Position numbers and translations under genes: made by a program. Shown here piece after piece: positions 26,101 to 35,127 of a DNA stretch of 64,000 nucleotides. The DNA lies in NCBI RefSeq assembly GCF_001612825.1, contig NZ_BDBE01000034.1, forward strand, positions 186,001-250,000, read 5' to 3'. A model generated the notes under the pieces. The model was given only the letters and a program-made list of their open reading frames with translations. It did not search any database and had not been told where the DNA came from. This stretch comes from Nocardia caishijiensis NBRC 108228 (GTDB taxonomy: Bacteria > Actinomycetota > Actinomycetes > Mycobacteriales > Mycobacteriaceae). Position 1 is the stretch's first letter, and each line of letters starts with the position of its first letter.

Positions 26101-27483
26101 GTGACTCCTCCGCCCTCCTCCGAAACCTTGACCCGGCTCACCCCTGTGGATGGGCAGGTCGATGGTCGATGGGATGCGGTCGACGGTGGGAGCGCGCTTC
26201 CGAATCCGCCTGCCGAGGTCGATCGGGCGGAGTCCGACCAGCTCACCCGGCGGTCGCTGATCGAGGGTCGGCTGCTGGTTCTCGCGGCCATCATCATGTC
26301 CGCGCTCACCCTGCGCGCCGCCGTCACCGCGTTCAGCCCGCTGGCCGAGCAGATCGGTGACGACATCGGGTACGGCACCGCGATCGTCGGAGTTTTCGGC
26401 ATGCTGCCGGCCGCCATGTTCGGTGTCGCCGGGCTGGTCACACCCTTCGCGGTGCGGCGGTTCGGGCTGGAGCGCACGGTTCTGCTGGCGATGCTGCTGG
26501 CCGGATTCGGCTCGCTCGCCCGCGTGTTCTCCTCCGGCACCGGCGAGCTGCTCGCCTTGTCCGGGGTGGCGCTGCTCGGCATGGGTATCGGCAATGTGGT
26601 GATTCCGCCGCTGGTCAAGCGGTATTTCGCCGATCGGCTGGCGTCGATCTCCTCGCTCTACATCGTGATGGTGCAGCTGAGCACGGTGATCCCCGCGTTC
26701 GTCGCGGTGCCGTTGGCCGAGGAACATGGCTGGCGCATCTCGATGGGCGTGTGGGCGCTCGTCGGCTTCGCCGCGGCGGTGCCGTGGCTGGTGGTCCTGC
26801 GCGACCGGCGTGGCCGCGACAAAGCCGACACCACCGCCCTGCCGCCCGAGACACCGACGGCCGCGGGCGCGGTGTGGCGTTCCCCGGTGGCCTGGGGGAT
26901 GGCGGGCATGTTCGGCATGACCTCGCTCACCACCTACGCCATGTTCACCTGGCTGCCGACCATCCTGGCCGACGCGGGCGCCAGCGCGGCCTTCGGCGGC
27001 AACATGGTCGCACTGTTCGCGCTGATCGGTCTGATCCCCGCGCTCGGTGCGCCGACCGTCGTCTCGCGCATGCGCAACCCGTTCCCGGTCGTCGTCGCGT
27101 GCATGGTGCTGTTCGTCATCGCGTTCGCGGGCCTGCTGATCGCGCCGATGAGTGCGCCGCTGCTGTGGGTGGTGCTGCTCGGCCTCGGCCCGAGCACCTT
27201 CCCGATGGCGCTCACGCTCATCAACCTGCGCACCCGCACACCGCAGGGCTCGGCGGCGCTGTCCGGTTTCACCCAGGGCGTCGGTTACGTGGTCGCCTGT
27301 GTCGGCCCGCTGGTGTTCGGCATCCTGCACACCGCGACCGGTGGCTGGCTCGCGCCGTTCGGTCTGCTGCTCGTCGCCCTCGGCGTACTTCTCGCGGGCG
27401 CCTGGCAGGCCTGCAAACCGCGCATGCTCGAAGACTGCCCGCCTCTCCGCGTTTTCGGCCGGACTCATTCGCGGGGAGACTGA
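26101..27483 (+). CDS. MFS transporter, CynX/NimT-type
   Basis: A 460-residue protein with about 60 polar N-terminal residues and twelve hydrophobic helices, of the cyanate/2-nitroimidazole (CynX/NimT) MFS family. Typical parts are LAAIIMSALTLRAAVTAFSPL near the first helix, GMGIGNVVIPPLVKRYF, and GLGPSTFPMALTLINLRTRTP. The substrate is unknown; cyanate would fit the nitrogen context but is only a guess. The last 15 codons (from CPPLRVFGRTH) are written by the head of repeat copy E, so the original C-terminus was probably replaced. Confidence 0.83.
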   Translation: MTPPPSSETLTRLTPVDGQVDGRWDAVDGGSALPNPPAEVDRAESDQLTRRSLIEGRLLVLAAIIMSALTLRAAVTAFSPLAEQIGDDIGYGTAIVGVFGMLPAAMFGVAGLVTPFAVRRFGLERTVLLAMLLAGFGSLARVFSSGTGELLALSGVALLGMGIGNVVIPPLVKRYFADRLASISSLYIVMVQLSTVIPAFVAVPLAEEHGWRISMGVWALVGFAAAVPWLVVLRDRRGRDKADTTALPPETPTAAGAVWRSPVAWGMAGMFGMTSLTTYAMFTWLPTILADAGASAAFGGNMVALFALIGLIPALGAPTVVSRMRNPFPVVVACMVLFVIAFAGLLIAPMSAPLLWVVLLGLGPSTFPMALTLINLRTRTPQGSAALSGFTQGVGYVVACVGPLVFGILHTATGGWLAPFGLLLVALGVLLAGAWQACKPRMLEDCPPLRVFGRTHSRGD

Positions 27484-27551
27484 AACCGGCGTCCGGCGGT
27501 AGCGCTGCCGGTGGGTGCGCCCGTTCCCGGTGAGTTACCCATGTTCTCACC
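27439..27551 (+). repeat. Dispersed intergenic repeat, copy E
   Basis: Head CCGCCTCTCCGCGTTTTCGG, GGCCGGACTCATTCGCGGG, then a diverged middle, and tail CCCGGTGAGTTACCCATGT. The first 45 nt are translated as the C-terminus of the preceding MFS transporter. Confidence 0.8.
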
Positions 27552-27645
27552 GTCCGAGTTGCCGACTTGTGCGCGCTGAGGAATGCTGTGTACATCACAC
27601 CCTCACTCGGGTTTGCGCTGAATTCTCGCCGCCTTCTTACGCGCG

Positions 27646-27672
27646 GAAATCGTTGTGTCACATGCCCGAAAC
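27646..27672 (+). promoter_or_regulatory. GlnR-like box upstream of narK-nirBD
   Basis: GAAAT-N6-GTCAC-N6-GAAAC reproduces three successive half-boxes of the actinobacterial GlnR operator (GTnAC-N6-GaAAC repeats) at the exact 6-nt spacing. It lies 129 nt before the transporter start. GlnR activates nitrate/nitrite assimilation genes in mycobacteria and Streptomyces under nitrogen limitation (established knowledge). Confidence 0.6.
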
Positions 27673-27800
27673 AAAAGGGCTGATCTCACCCCTGTGACCG
27701 GGGCAGCGTGAGAAACCGTTGATTCAGGCGCAATTTCCCGCAGCATTTCGGCAATACCCATTTCCTACCGTTGGGCCATCGCACTTTTGGGAGGCCCAAC

Positions 27801-29261
27801 TTGAGCACGCTGAAGCGTAACCACGACATCGAGCACTGGGATGCCGAAGATGTCGCGGCCTGGGAGGCCGGTGGCAAGGACGTTGCCAAGCGCAACTTGA
27901 TCTGGTCGGTGATCGCCGAGCACGTCGGGTTCTCGGTGTGGTCGATCTGGTCGGTGATGGTGCTGTTCATGCCGACCGACAAGTTCGGCATCGATGCGGC
28001 GGGCAAGTTCTTCCTCGTCGCCATGCCGACGCTGGTCGGCGGATTCCTGCGGATCCCCTACACCGTGGCCACCGCCCGCTTCGGCGGCCGCAACTGGACG
28101 ATCTTCAGCGCGCTGCTGCTGCTGGTGCCGCTGGTGCTGACCCTGTACTTCGTCACCCAGCCGGACACCTCGTACACGACCTTCTTGATCGTGGCCGCGT
28201 TCGCCGGTGTCGGTGGTGGCAACTTCGCCTCGTCGATGACCAATATCAACGCCTTCTACCCACAGCGACTCAAGGGCTGGGCGCTCGGCATGAACGCCGG
28301 TGGCGGCAATATCGGCGTCCCGGTGATCCAGCTGCTCGGTCTGCTGGTGCTGGTCATCCTCGGCGGCGACTACGCCTACCTCGTCTGCGCGATCTACCTG
28401 GTCCTCGTCGGTCTGACCGCGGTCGGAGCCGCCCTGTACATGGACAACCTGCGCAACCAGCAGGCCGACCTGTCCTACATGGTCAAGGCGCTGCGGGTGC
28501 CGCAGTCCTACGCCATCGCCTTCCTCTACATCGGCACGTTCGGTTCGTTCATCGGCTACAGCTTCGCCTTCGGCCAGATCCTGCAGATCAGCTTCAAAGC
28601 CGGTGGCGACACCGCCACCCAGGCCGCGATCCACGCCGCCTCGATCGCGTTCATCGGCCCGCTGCTCGGTTCGCTGTCGCGCCCCTACGGCGGCAAGCTG
28701 GCCGACCGCATCGGCGGCAGCAGGGTTGCGCTCGGCACGTTCGGCGCCATGATGGCCGCCGCGCTGATCGTGATCGCCGCCTCGACGATGGCCGACCGCA
28801 ACAACGGGGTCGCCTCCGGCGCCACCATGACCTTCCTGGTCATCGGCTTCATCGCCCTGTTCGTCCTGTCCGGTTTCGGCAACGGTGCCGTCACCAAGAT
28901 CATCCCGTCGGTGTTCGAGGCCAAGTCCAAGAGCCTGCCGGGCTCGCGGGCCGAGCAGGCCGCCTGGTCGCAGAACGCCGGCGGCGCCCTGATCGGCTTC
29001 GTCGGCGCGATCGGCACCCTGGGTGGTGTCGGCATCAACATGGTGCTGCGCAGCTCCTATGCCAGCACCGCCTCGGCCACCACCGCGTTCTGGGTGTTCC
29101 TCGCCTTCTACGTGGTCTGCGCGGTCGTCACCTGGGCGGTGTTCCTGCGCCGTCCCCGCTCCACGTCCCTGGTCTCCGACTCCGATGTCGTGGTCGAAGC
29201 CGAAAGCCTGGTCCTCGAGGCCGAATCCACCGCTTCGTCGGCCAAGTCGTCGGCTCGCTGA
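27801..29261 (+). CDS. narK: NarK-type nitrate/nitrite MFS transporter (second)
   Basis: A 486-residue nitrate/nitrite porter with signatures GGGNFASSMTNINAFYPQRLKG, MNAGGGNIGVPVIQLLGLL and LSRPYGGKLADRIGG. It has a charged N-terminus (HWDAEDVAAWEAGGKDVAKR) and an extra acidic/serine-rich cytoplasmic tail of about 35 residues. The TTG at 27801 is chosen because GGGAGG stands 6 nt upstream; an upstream TTG at 27771 has no ribosome site. It is 30 nt from nirB, so transporter and reductase form one assimilatory operon under the GlnR-like box. Confidence 0.9.
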   Translation: MSTLKRNHDIEHWDAEDVAAWEAGGKDVAKRNLIWSVIAEHVGFSVWSIWSVMVLFMPTDKFGIDAAGKFFLVAMPTLVGGFLRIPYTVATARFGGRNWTIFSALLLLVPLVLTLYFVTQPDTSYTTFLIVAAFAGVGGGNFASSMTNINAFYPQRLKGWALGMNAGGGNIGVPVIQLLGLLVLVILGGDYAYLVCAIYLVLVGLTAVGAALYMDNLRNQQADLSYMVKALRVPQSYAIAFLYIGTFGSFIGYSFAFGQILQISFKAGGDTATQAAIHAASIAFIGPLLGSLSRPYGGKLADRIGGSRVALGTFGAMMAAALIVIAASTMADRNNGVASGATMTFLVIGFIALFVLSGFGNGAVTKIIPSVFEAKSKSLPGSRAEQAAWSQNAGGALIGFVGAIGTLGGVGINMVLRSSYASTASATTAFWVFLAFYVVCAVVTWAVFLRRPRSTSLVSDSDVVVEAESLVLEAESTASSAKSSAR

Positions 29262-29291
29262 CAACCGACCACTACCAAGGAGGTCACTCTC

Positions 29292-31838
29292 ATGAACAGC
29301 ACTCGCAAGACAGTGGTCGTGGTCGGCCACGGCATGGTCGGACACCGCTTCGTCGAGGCCCTTCGCTCGCGCGACGACGCCGGACAGTGGCGCGTGGTCG
29401 TGCTCTCGGAGGAGAAGCTGCCCGCCTACGACCGCGTCGGCCTGTCCTACTACGTCGGCAACTGGAACCCCGACGACCTGGCGCTACCGGGCAACATGTA
29501 CGCGGGCGACGAGCTGGTGGAGCTGCGGCTGGGCCAGCGCGGCGAGTCCATCGACCGCGCGGCCAAGACCGTCACCACCTCCACCGGTGACGTCATCGCC
29601 TACGACGCGCTGGTGATGGCCACCGGTTCCTACGCCTTCGTGCCGCCGGTGCCCGGTCACGAACTGCCCGAGTGCTTCGTCTACCGCACCATCGAGGATC
29701 TCGACGGCATCCGCGCCGCGGCCGAGAAGGCCGGTCCCGGCGCGCACGGTGTGGTGATCGGCGGTGGTCTGCTCGGTCTGGAGGCGGCCAACGCGTTGCG
29801 CCTGATGGGCATGACCCCGCACGTCATCGAGTACAACGACCGCCTGATGCCCGCCCAGGTCGACGCCGGTGGTGGCGCCATCTTGGAGAAGTTGGTCTCC
29901 GACATCGGCCTGAACGTGCACACCGGGGTCGGCACCGCCAAGATCGAGTCGATCGAGGAGGAGACCGGCGGGGTCAAGCTGCACCTGTCCGACGAGTCGG
30001 AGATCCACGCCTCGCTGGTGGTGTTCTCCGCCGGTATCCGCCCGCACGACTCCGTCGCCAAGGAAGCCGGACTCGAAATCGGCCCGCGCGGCGGCATTCT
30101 CACCGATCTCGGCCTGCAGTCCTCGGACCCCGACATCTACGCCATCGGTGAATGCGCCGCGGTCGAGGGTGTCTGCTACGGCCTGGTCGCGCCTGGTTAC
30201 ACCACCGCCGAGATCGTCGCCGACCGCCTGCTCGGCGGGGCGGGCGAGTTCCCCGGCGCGGACATGTCGACCAAGCTGAAGCTGATGGGCGTCGACGTGG
30301 CCTCCTTCGGTGACGCGCACGCCACCACCGAGGGCGCGCTGTCGGTGGTGCTGCACGACGCCGCCAAGGGCACCTACGCCAAGCTCGTCGTCTCCGACAA
30401 CGCCGAGATCCTGCTCGGCGGCATCCTGGTCGGTGACGCCTCGGCCTATGCCGCGCTGCGCCCGCTGGTCGGGCGCCCGCTGCCCGCCGATCCGGCCTCG
30501 CTGATCTCCCCGGCCGGTGCCGAACTCGGCGCCGACGCGCTGCCCGACGACGCGCAGATCTGCTCCTGCAACAACGTGAGCAAGGGCGCCATCTGCGGCG
30601 CCATCGCCGAGGGTGCCTGCGATATCGCCTCGGTGAAGGGCTGCACCAACGCGGGCACCTCCTGCGGTGGCTGTGTGCCGATGATCAAGAAGCTGCTCGA
30701 GCAGTCCGGTGTGGCACTGTCGAAGGCGCTGTGCGAGCACTTCGAGCAGTCGCGCGCCGAACTGTTCGACATCGTGAATGTCACTGGCATTCGGACGTTT
30801 TCGGAGCTCATCGCCAAGCACGGCAAGGGCTCGGGCTGCGACATCTGCAAGCCGACCGTTGCCTCCATCCTCGCCTCCACGTCGAGCGACCACATCCTCG
30901 AGGGCGAGCAGGCCGCGCTGCAGGACACCAACGACCACTTCCTGGCCAACCTGCAGAAGAACGGCACCTACTCGGTCGTCCCGCGCATGCCCGGCGGTGA
31001 AGTCACCGCCGAACAGCTGATCGTGATCGGTGAGGTCGCCAAGGAATTCGACCTGTACGTGAAGGTCACCGGTGGTCAGCGCATCGACCTGTTCGGCGCG
31101 CGTGTGGAGCAGTTGCCGCTGATCTGGAAGCGCCTGGTCGACGCGGGCATGGAGTCCGGGCACGCCTACGGCAAGTCGCTGCGCACCGTGAAGAGCTGCG
31201 TCGGGTCGACCTGGTGCCGCTACGGGCAGCAGGACTCGGTCGGCATGGCCGTGCTGCTCGAGAAGCGCTACCGGGGCCTGCGCTCGCCGCACAAGCTGAA
31301 GCTGGCCGTGTCGGGTTGCGCGCGCGAGTGCGCCGAGGCCCGCGGCAAGGACGTCGGTGTGATCGCCACCGAGAACGGCTGGAACCTCTACGTCGGCGGC
31401 AACGGCGGTCTGGTCCCCAAGCACGCCGTGCTGCTGGCCGGTGACCTCGATGACGAGACGCTGATCCGCTACATCGACCGCTACCTGATGTTCTACATCC
31501 GCACCGCCGACCGGCTCCAGCGCACCGCGCCCTGGCAGGAGGCCCTCGAAGGCGGCATGGACTACCTCAAGGCCGTGGTGTGCGACGACAGCCTCGGCAT
31601 CGCCGCCGACCTCGAGGCCGCCATGGCCAAGCACGTCGACGGTTACAAGGACGAGTGGGCGGCGGTGCTCGAGGACGAGAACAAACTCTCGCGCTTCGTC
31701 TCCTTCGTCAACGCCCCTGACGAAGCCGATCCCACGATCGCCTTCGACGAGAGCGGGGAACGCAAGGTACCAGTGCTTCTCGGACTGCCCGGCATGCCCG
31801 TCGGTGTTGGCTCCGACACAGCAGCAGCCGGGAAATAA
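29292..31838 (+). CDS. nirB: Assimilatory nitrite reductase [NAD(P)H] large subunit
   Basis: An 848-residue protein with the standard NirB order. First the FAD domain (VVVVGHGMVGHRFVE), then the NAD(P)H domain (GVVIGGGLLGLEAANAL), then a BFD-like [2Fe-2S] segment with CSCNN (Cys424, Cys426) and CGGC. The siroheme/[4Fe-4S] domain follows, with Cys636, Cys642, Cys676 and Cys680 in SCVGSTWC and SGCARECAE. It reduces nitrite to ammonium in the cytoplasm. The ATG at 29292 follows AAGGAGG. It is cotranscribed with the upstream narK and downstream nirD, hemD-like and cbiX-like genes. Confidence 0.96.
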   Translation: MNSTRKTVVVVGHGMVGHRFVEALRSRDDAGQWRVVVLSEEKLPAYDRVGLSYYVGNWNPDDLALPGNMYAGDELVELRLGQRGESIDRAAKTVTTSTGDVIAYDALVMATGSYAFVPPVPGHELPECFVYRTIEDLDGIRAAAEKAGPGAHGVVIGGGLLGLEAANALRLMGMTPHVIEYNDRLMPAQVDAGGGAILEKLVSDIGLNVHTGVGTAKIESIEEETGGVKLHLSDESEIHASLVVFSAGIRPHDSVAKEAGLEIGPRGGILTDLGLQSSDPDIYAIGECAAVEGVCYGLVAPGYTTAEIVADRLLGGAGEFPGADMSTKLKLMGVDVASFGDAHATTEGALSVVLHDAAKGTYAKLVVSDNAEILLGGILVGDASAYAALRPLVGRPLPADPASLISPAGAELGADALPDDAQICSCNNVSKGAICGAIAEGACDIASVKGCTNAGTSCGGCVPMIKKLLEQSGVALSKALCEHFEQSRAELFDIVNVTGIRTFSELIAKHGKGSGCDICKPTVASILASTSSDHILEGEQAALQDTNDHFLANLQKNGTYSVVPRMPGGEVTAEQLIVIGEVAKEFDLYVKVTGGQRIDLFGARVEQLPLIWKRLVDAGMESGHAYGKSLRTVKSCVGSTWCRYGQQDSVGMAVLLEKRYRGLRSPHKLKLAVSGCARECAEARGKDVGVIATENGWNLYVGGNGGLVPKHAVLLAGDLDDETLIRYIDRYLMFYIRTADRLQRTAPWQEALEGGMDYLKAVVCDDSLGIAADLEAAMAKHVDGYKDEWAAVLEDENKLSRFVSFVNAPDEADPTIAFDESGERKVPVLLGLPGMPVGVGSDTAAAGK

Positions 31839-31846
31839 GCGCTTAA

Positions 31847-31862
31847 CCCTGTGGAAACAGGG
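31847..31862 (+). other. Small GGAA-tetraloop hairpin in the nirB-nirD spacer
   Basis: CCCTGT-GGAA-ACAGGG gives a 6-bp stem with a GNRA-type loop in the 63-nt spacer. It may act as an mRNA processing or stability element. It is too weak to be called a terminator, and nirD must be transcribed through it. Confidence 0.4.
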
Positions 31863-31901
31863 CGCCTGTACCAATAGGTAAGGCGTTCGGAGGAGGAACC
31901 G

Positions 31902-32279
31902 ATGACCGTTATCGACACACCCACCATCACCACCGAGACCACGACCTGGACGCAGGCGTGCCGACTCGACTTCCTTATTCCGGGACGCGGCGTTGCGGTC
32001 CTGCTCGGCGGCGGCAAGCAGGCCGCCCTGTTCCTACTCACCGACGGCACGCTGGCCGCCGTGGGCAATGTCGACCCCTTCGGGCGGGCCGCGGTCATGT
32101 CGCGCGGCATCGTCGGTGACCGCGGCGGGGTGCCCGTGGTGGCCTCGCCGCTGCTCAAGCAGGCCTTCTCGCTGATCGACGGCCGCTGCCTCGACGATGA
32201 AACCCAGTCGCTGCCGGTGTATGCCGTGCGACTCGACGCAGGCATCGTCTCGGTGTCGAACGAACCGGTGACTTCATGA
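31902..32279 (+). CDS. nirD: Nitrite reductase [NAD(P)H] small subunit
   Basis: A 125-residue protein with a Rieske-type fold that lacks the Fe-S-ligand Cys-His pairs, as is usual for stand-alone NirD. Characteristic parts are ACRLDFLIPGRGVAVLLGG, NVDPFGRAAVMSRGIVGDRGG and VASPLLKQAFSLIDGRCLDD. It partners NirB and is needed for full NADH-dependent nitrite reduction. The ATG at 31902 follows CGGAGGAGG. The next gene starts within its stop codon (ATGA). Confidence 0.94.
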   Translation: MTVIDTPTITTETTTWTQACRLDFLIPGRGVAVLLGGGKQAALFLLTDGTLAAVGNVDPFGRAAVMSRGIVGDRGGVPVVASPLLKQAFSLIDGRCLDDETQSLPVYAVRLDAGIVSVSNEPVTS

Positions 32280-33514
32280 ATTCCGTGCCCGAAGCGGGAC
32301 CCTGTCTCGCCGGTTTCACCATCGGTATCACCGCTGCTCGTCGCGCCGAGGAATTCGGCACCCTGCTCACCCGCCGGGGCGCCACCGTGGTGACCGCACC
32401 GGCCATCCGCATCATCCCGCTCGCCGACGACACCGAACTCGAGCGGGTCACCGAACAGCTCATCGCCGACCCACCCGCCATCACCGTGGCGACCACCGGC
32501 ATCGGTTTCCGTGGCTGGATGGAAGCCGCCGAGGGGTGGGGGCTGGCCGAATCGCTGCGTGACACCCTCGCCGCCACCCGCATGCTCGCCCGTGGCCCCA
32601 AGGCCAAGGGCGCCATTCGGGCCGCGGAGCTGCGCGAGGAATGGTCGCCCGCCTCCGAATCATCGGCCGAGGTGCTCGATCACCTGCTCGCCGAGGGTGT
32701 GGAGGGCGTGCGCATCGCGGTGCAGTTGCACGGCGCCACCACCGAGTGGGAGCCGGCCCCCGACTTCTGCGAGGTGCTGCGCTGCGCGGGCGCCGATGTG
32801 GTCCCGGTGCCGGTGTACCGGTGGGAACCGCCCGCCGATCGCGGCCCGATGGACTCGATGATCGACGCGATCATCTCCGGCAACCTCGACTGCGTCACCT
32901 TCACCAGCGCGCCAGCCGTTGCCTCACTTCTCATGCGTGCCAAGGAGACCGGGCTGCTCGAGTCGGTGCTGCACGCACTGCGCGGACGGGTGCTCGCCGC
33001 CTGTGTCGGCCCGATCACCGCCGCGCCACTGGAAGAACTCGGTGTGCCGACCACCATGCCCGGTCGGGCGCGGCTCGGTGCGCTCGCCCGCCACGTGGCC
33101 GAGGAACTGCCGCGCCGGGCCAGCCGGATCTACGCCGCCGGGCATCTCATCAGCGTGCGCGGCGGGTGTGTCGTCGTCGACGGTGAGGTGCGTCAGCTCG
33201 CGCCCGCGCCGATGGCGTTGATGCGGTCGCTGGCGCGCCAGCCCGGTCGGGTGGTCTCGCGCGAGGATCTGCTGGCCGCGTTGCCCGGCGGTGGCGACGA
33301 CACCCACGCGGTGGAGACCGCGATCGCGCGCCTGCGCGCGGGACTCGGGACACCGAAAGCCATTCAGACCGTGGTGAAGCGGGGTTACCGCCTCGCCCTC
33401 GACGCCGCCGACTGCTCCGACGCGCCGTCGCGCCCGCCGGTGCAACCGCCGCACGCAGCCGGTATCGGCACGCCCGCGCGGTCGGCGCGGGCCCAGACGA
33501 TCGGGGTGTGGTGA
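32276..33514 (+). CDS. HemD-like uroporphyrinogen-III synthase with C-terminal winged helix
   Basis: A 412-residue protein homologous to Rv0260c. Residues 1-270 resemble uroporphyrinogen-III synthase (GFTIGITAARRAEEF; DCVTFTSAPAVASLL; AACVGPITAAPLEELGVP). Residues about 300-375 form an OmpR-type winged-helix DNA-binding domain (RQPGRVVSREDLLAALPGG; AIQTVVKRGYRLAL). It may make the siroheme precursor for NirB, sense it and regulate the operon, or do both; the sequence does not decide. The ATG overlaps the nirD stop by 4 nt. Confidence 0.85.
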   Translation: MNSVPEAGPCLAGFTIGITAARRAEEFGTLLTRRGATVVTAPAIRIIPLADDTELERVTEQLIADPPAITVATTGIGFRGWMEAAEGWGLAESLRDTLAATRMLARGPKAKGAIRAAELREEWSPASESSAEVLDHLLAEGVEGVRIAVQLHGATTEWEPAPDFCEVLRCAGADVVPVPVYRWEPPADRGPMDSMIDAIISGNLDCVTFTSAPAVASLLMRAKETGLLESVLHALRGRVLAACVGPITAAPLEELGVPTTMPGRARLGALARHVAEELPRRASRIYAAGHLISVRGGCVVVDGEVRQLAPAPMALMRSLARQPGRVVSREDLLAALPGGGDDTHAVETAIARLRAGLGTPKAIQTVVKRGYRLALDAADCSDAPSRPPVQPPHAAGIGTPARSARAQTIGVW

Positions 33515-34254
33515 GCGCGTCGCGGCCGGGTGAACCGGCTCTCGTGCTCGTCGCGCACGGCACCCGCAGTGCGCGCGGTGTGGAGATGATCGCCGCCCTG
33601 GCCGACGCGGTCGGCGCGGAACTGGGCCGCGGAATGGACACCACCGGCCCGAACCCGTTGCTGCGCACCGCGTTCGTCGACGTACTCGGCCCGACACCGT
33701 CGGAGGTCCTGCGTGACCTCGACGGCCCCGCCGTGCTGGTCCCGGCGTTTCTGGCCTCGGGATACCATGTGTACCAGGACGTTCCGCGCGAGGTGGCCGA
33801 GAGCGGCCACACCGCCGTCGCGGTCACCCCTGCCATGGGTCCCGACCCCGCGCTGGCCAGGATCATGGCGATGCGTGTGCGGGCGGCCGGGTGGCGACCC
33901 GGCGACGCGGTGGTCTTCGCGGCCGCCGGTTCCTCGGATTCGCGTGCGCGCCAGGATGTTCGGCGCGCGGCCGGAATGCTGGCCGAACAGCTGGCCGCAC
34001 CGGTACGCATCGCCTACGTGGCGACGGGCGCGCCTCGAGTGCCGGAAGTCGTCGCCGCCCTGCGTGAATCGGGTTCGCGGCGGGTGTTCATCGCCTCGTA
34101 TCTGTTGGCGCACGGTCTGTTCCAGCAGCGCCTGCACGACGCGGGCGCCGACGGTGTCGCCGAACCGATCGGCGTCCATCCGGCGGTCGTGCGTCTCATC
34201 GCCGCCCGCTACCGCACCGCCGCCGACGAATTGGTGCGCGCGAACGTCCGTTAG
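33511..34254 (+). CDS. CbiX-like sirohydrochlorin chelatase
   Basis: A 247-residue protein with two CbiX repeats. The first starts LVLVAHGTRSARG, with the metal-binding histidine near residue 16, and the second with VVFAAAGSSDSRARQDV. A histidine is also kept in LLAHGLFQQRL. It is homologous to Rv0259c. The family inserts iron or cobalt into sirohydrochlorin, and iron insertion to give siroheme is the obvious role downstream of nirBD. The GTG at 33511 overlaps the preceding stop (GTGA); a GTG at 33508 is an alternative. Last gene of the operon. Confidence 0.87.
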   Translation: MSASRPGEPALVLVAHGTRSARGVEMIAALADAVGAELGRGMDTTGPNPLLRTAFVDVLGPTPSEVLRDLDGPAVLVPAFLASGYHVYQDVPREVAESGHTAVAVTPAMGPDPALARIMAMRVRAAGWRPGDAVVFAAAGSSDSRARQDVRRAAGMLAEQLAAPVRIAYVATGAPRVPEVVAALRESGSRRVFIASYLLAHGLFQQRLHDAGADGVAEPIGVHPAVVRLIAARYRTAADELVRANVR

Positions 34255-34350
34255 GCCGACAGCAGCGGGTCGGGGGGCCGCTTCGGATACGAAAATGGGT
34301 GTCGACCGCGATAGGGTGGTGTGATTTTCCGTAGAAGGGGGTACCCGTCC

Positions 34351-35103
34351 ATGTCCGGTCCGGACGCCGACAAGCAGTACGCGCAGCCGAACGACGTGAC
34401 GGCCTACCCGATCGATGACGCGGCCCAGCCGTCGGCGATCCCGCAACCGCCGAACGTCCCCCAGCCGCCGATCTCCGCCGCAGGTCAGCCGCCGATCGGC
34501 GGACAGCCGTTCGCGCCGCCGCCCTTCGCCGTTGCCGGACAGCCCTACGCCCCGGGACCGCAGCCCGCAGGGCAGGCATATCCGCCCTATACCGGGTACA
34601 CGCCCGTCGAGGCCGAGCCGCGAGCGGTTCCGGAGAACATCCGGATGGCGTTCGTCGTGATGCTGGTCGGCGCCGCGGTGGCCTTCCTCGCCGGTGCGTA
34701 CGCGCTCACCGACATCGATACGGTTCGCGCGAACATGCTCGACTCCTCGGGTGGTGCCTTCCGCGGGTCGAGTCTCGATGTCCTCGTCTACGCGACGGTC
34801 GGCGCGACCGTCGTCGGCGCGCTGGTCAACGTCGGGCTCTGGATATGGATGGCGTTCTCCTGCCGGGCGGGTAAGAACTGGGCGCGCATCACCTCCACGG
34901 TGTTCTTCGGGATCAACGTGCTCTCGACGCTCTACGCGGTGGTCGCGCTGGTGGCGGACCTCGGCGTCACCGCGGGCGCGGCGGCGTTCAATGTCGCGGG
35001 ATTCGTCATCGGGCTCGGCGCGATCGTGCTGCTGTGGCACCCCGGGTCGGCGCCCTTCTTCGCCCCTGCCCGCCCGCAGTACCCGCTCGCGGGACCGCGC
35101 TGA
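34351..35103 (+). CDS. Proline-rich membrane protein, function unknown
   Basis: A 250-residue protein. The first 95 residues are Pro/Gln/Ala/Tyr-rich and likely disordered (PQPPNVPQPPISAAGQPPIG). Four hydrophobic helices follow (about VIMLVGAAVAFLAGAYAL-like, VLVYATVGATVVGALVNVGLW, STVFFGINVLSTLYAVVALVA and AFNVAGFVIGLGAIVLLW), leaving both termini in the cytoplasm. Such proline-rich four-helix proteins are common in mycolata; the role is unknown. The ATG at 34351 has AGAAGGGGG upstream. A TAGGGT element at 34312 fits transcription starting near 34324. Confidence 0.75.
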   Translation: MSGPDADKQYAQPNDVTAYPIDDAAQPSAIPQPPNVPQPPISAAGQPPIGGQPFAPPPFAVAGQPYAPGPQPAGQAYPPYTGYTPVEAEPRAVPENIRMAFVVMLVGAAVAFLAGAYALTDIDTVRANMLDSSGGAFRGSSLDVLVYATVGATVVGALVNVGLWIWMAFSCRAGKNWARITSTVFFGINVLSTLYAVVALVADLGVTAGAAAFNVAGFVIGLGAIVLLWHPGSAPFFAPARPQYPLAGPR

Positions 35104-35115
35104 CCAGCGGCGCGG

Positions 35116-35121
35116 TAGGCT
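35116..35121 (+). promoter_or_regulatory. Leaderless -10 element (TAGGCT)
   Basis: TAGGCT lies 6 nt before the GTG at 35128 in the 24-nt space after the previous stop. Confidence 0.55.
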
Positions 35122-35127
35122 CGAACA

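Noticed and set aside
26074-27468. Minus-strand frame opposite the CynX-like transporter
   Set aside because: Very polar Arg/Gln/Glu-rich shadow sequence without motifs; the transporter frame has a near-consensus leaderless promoter.
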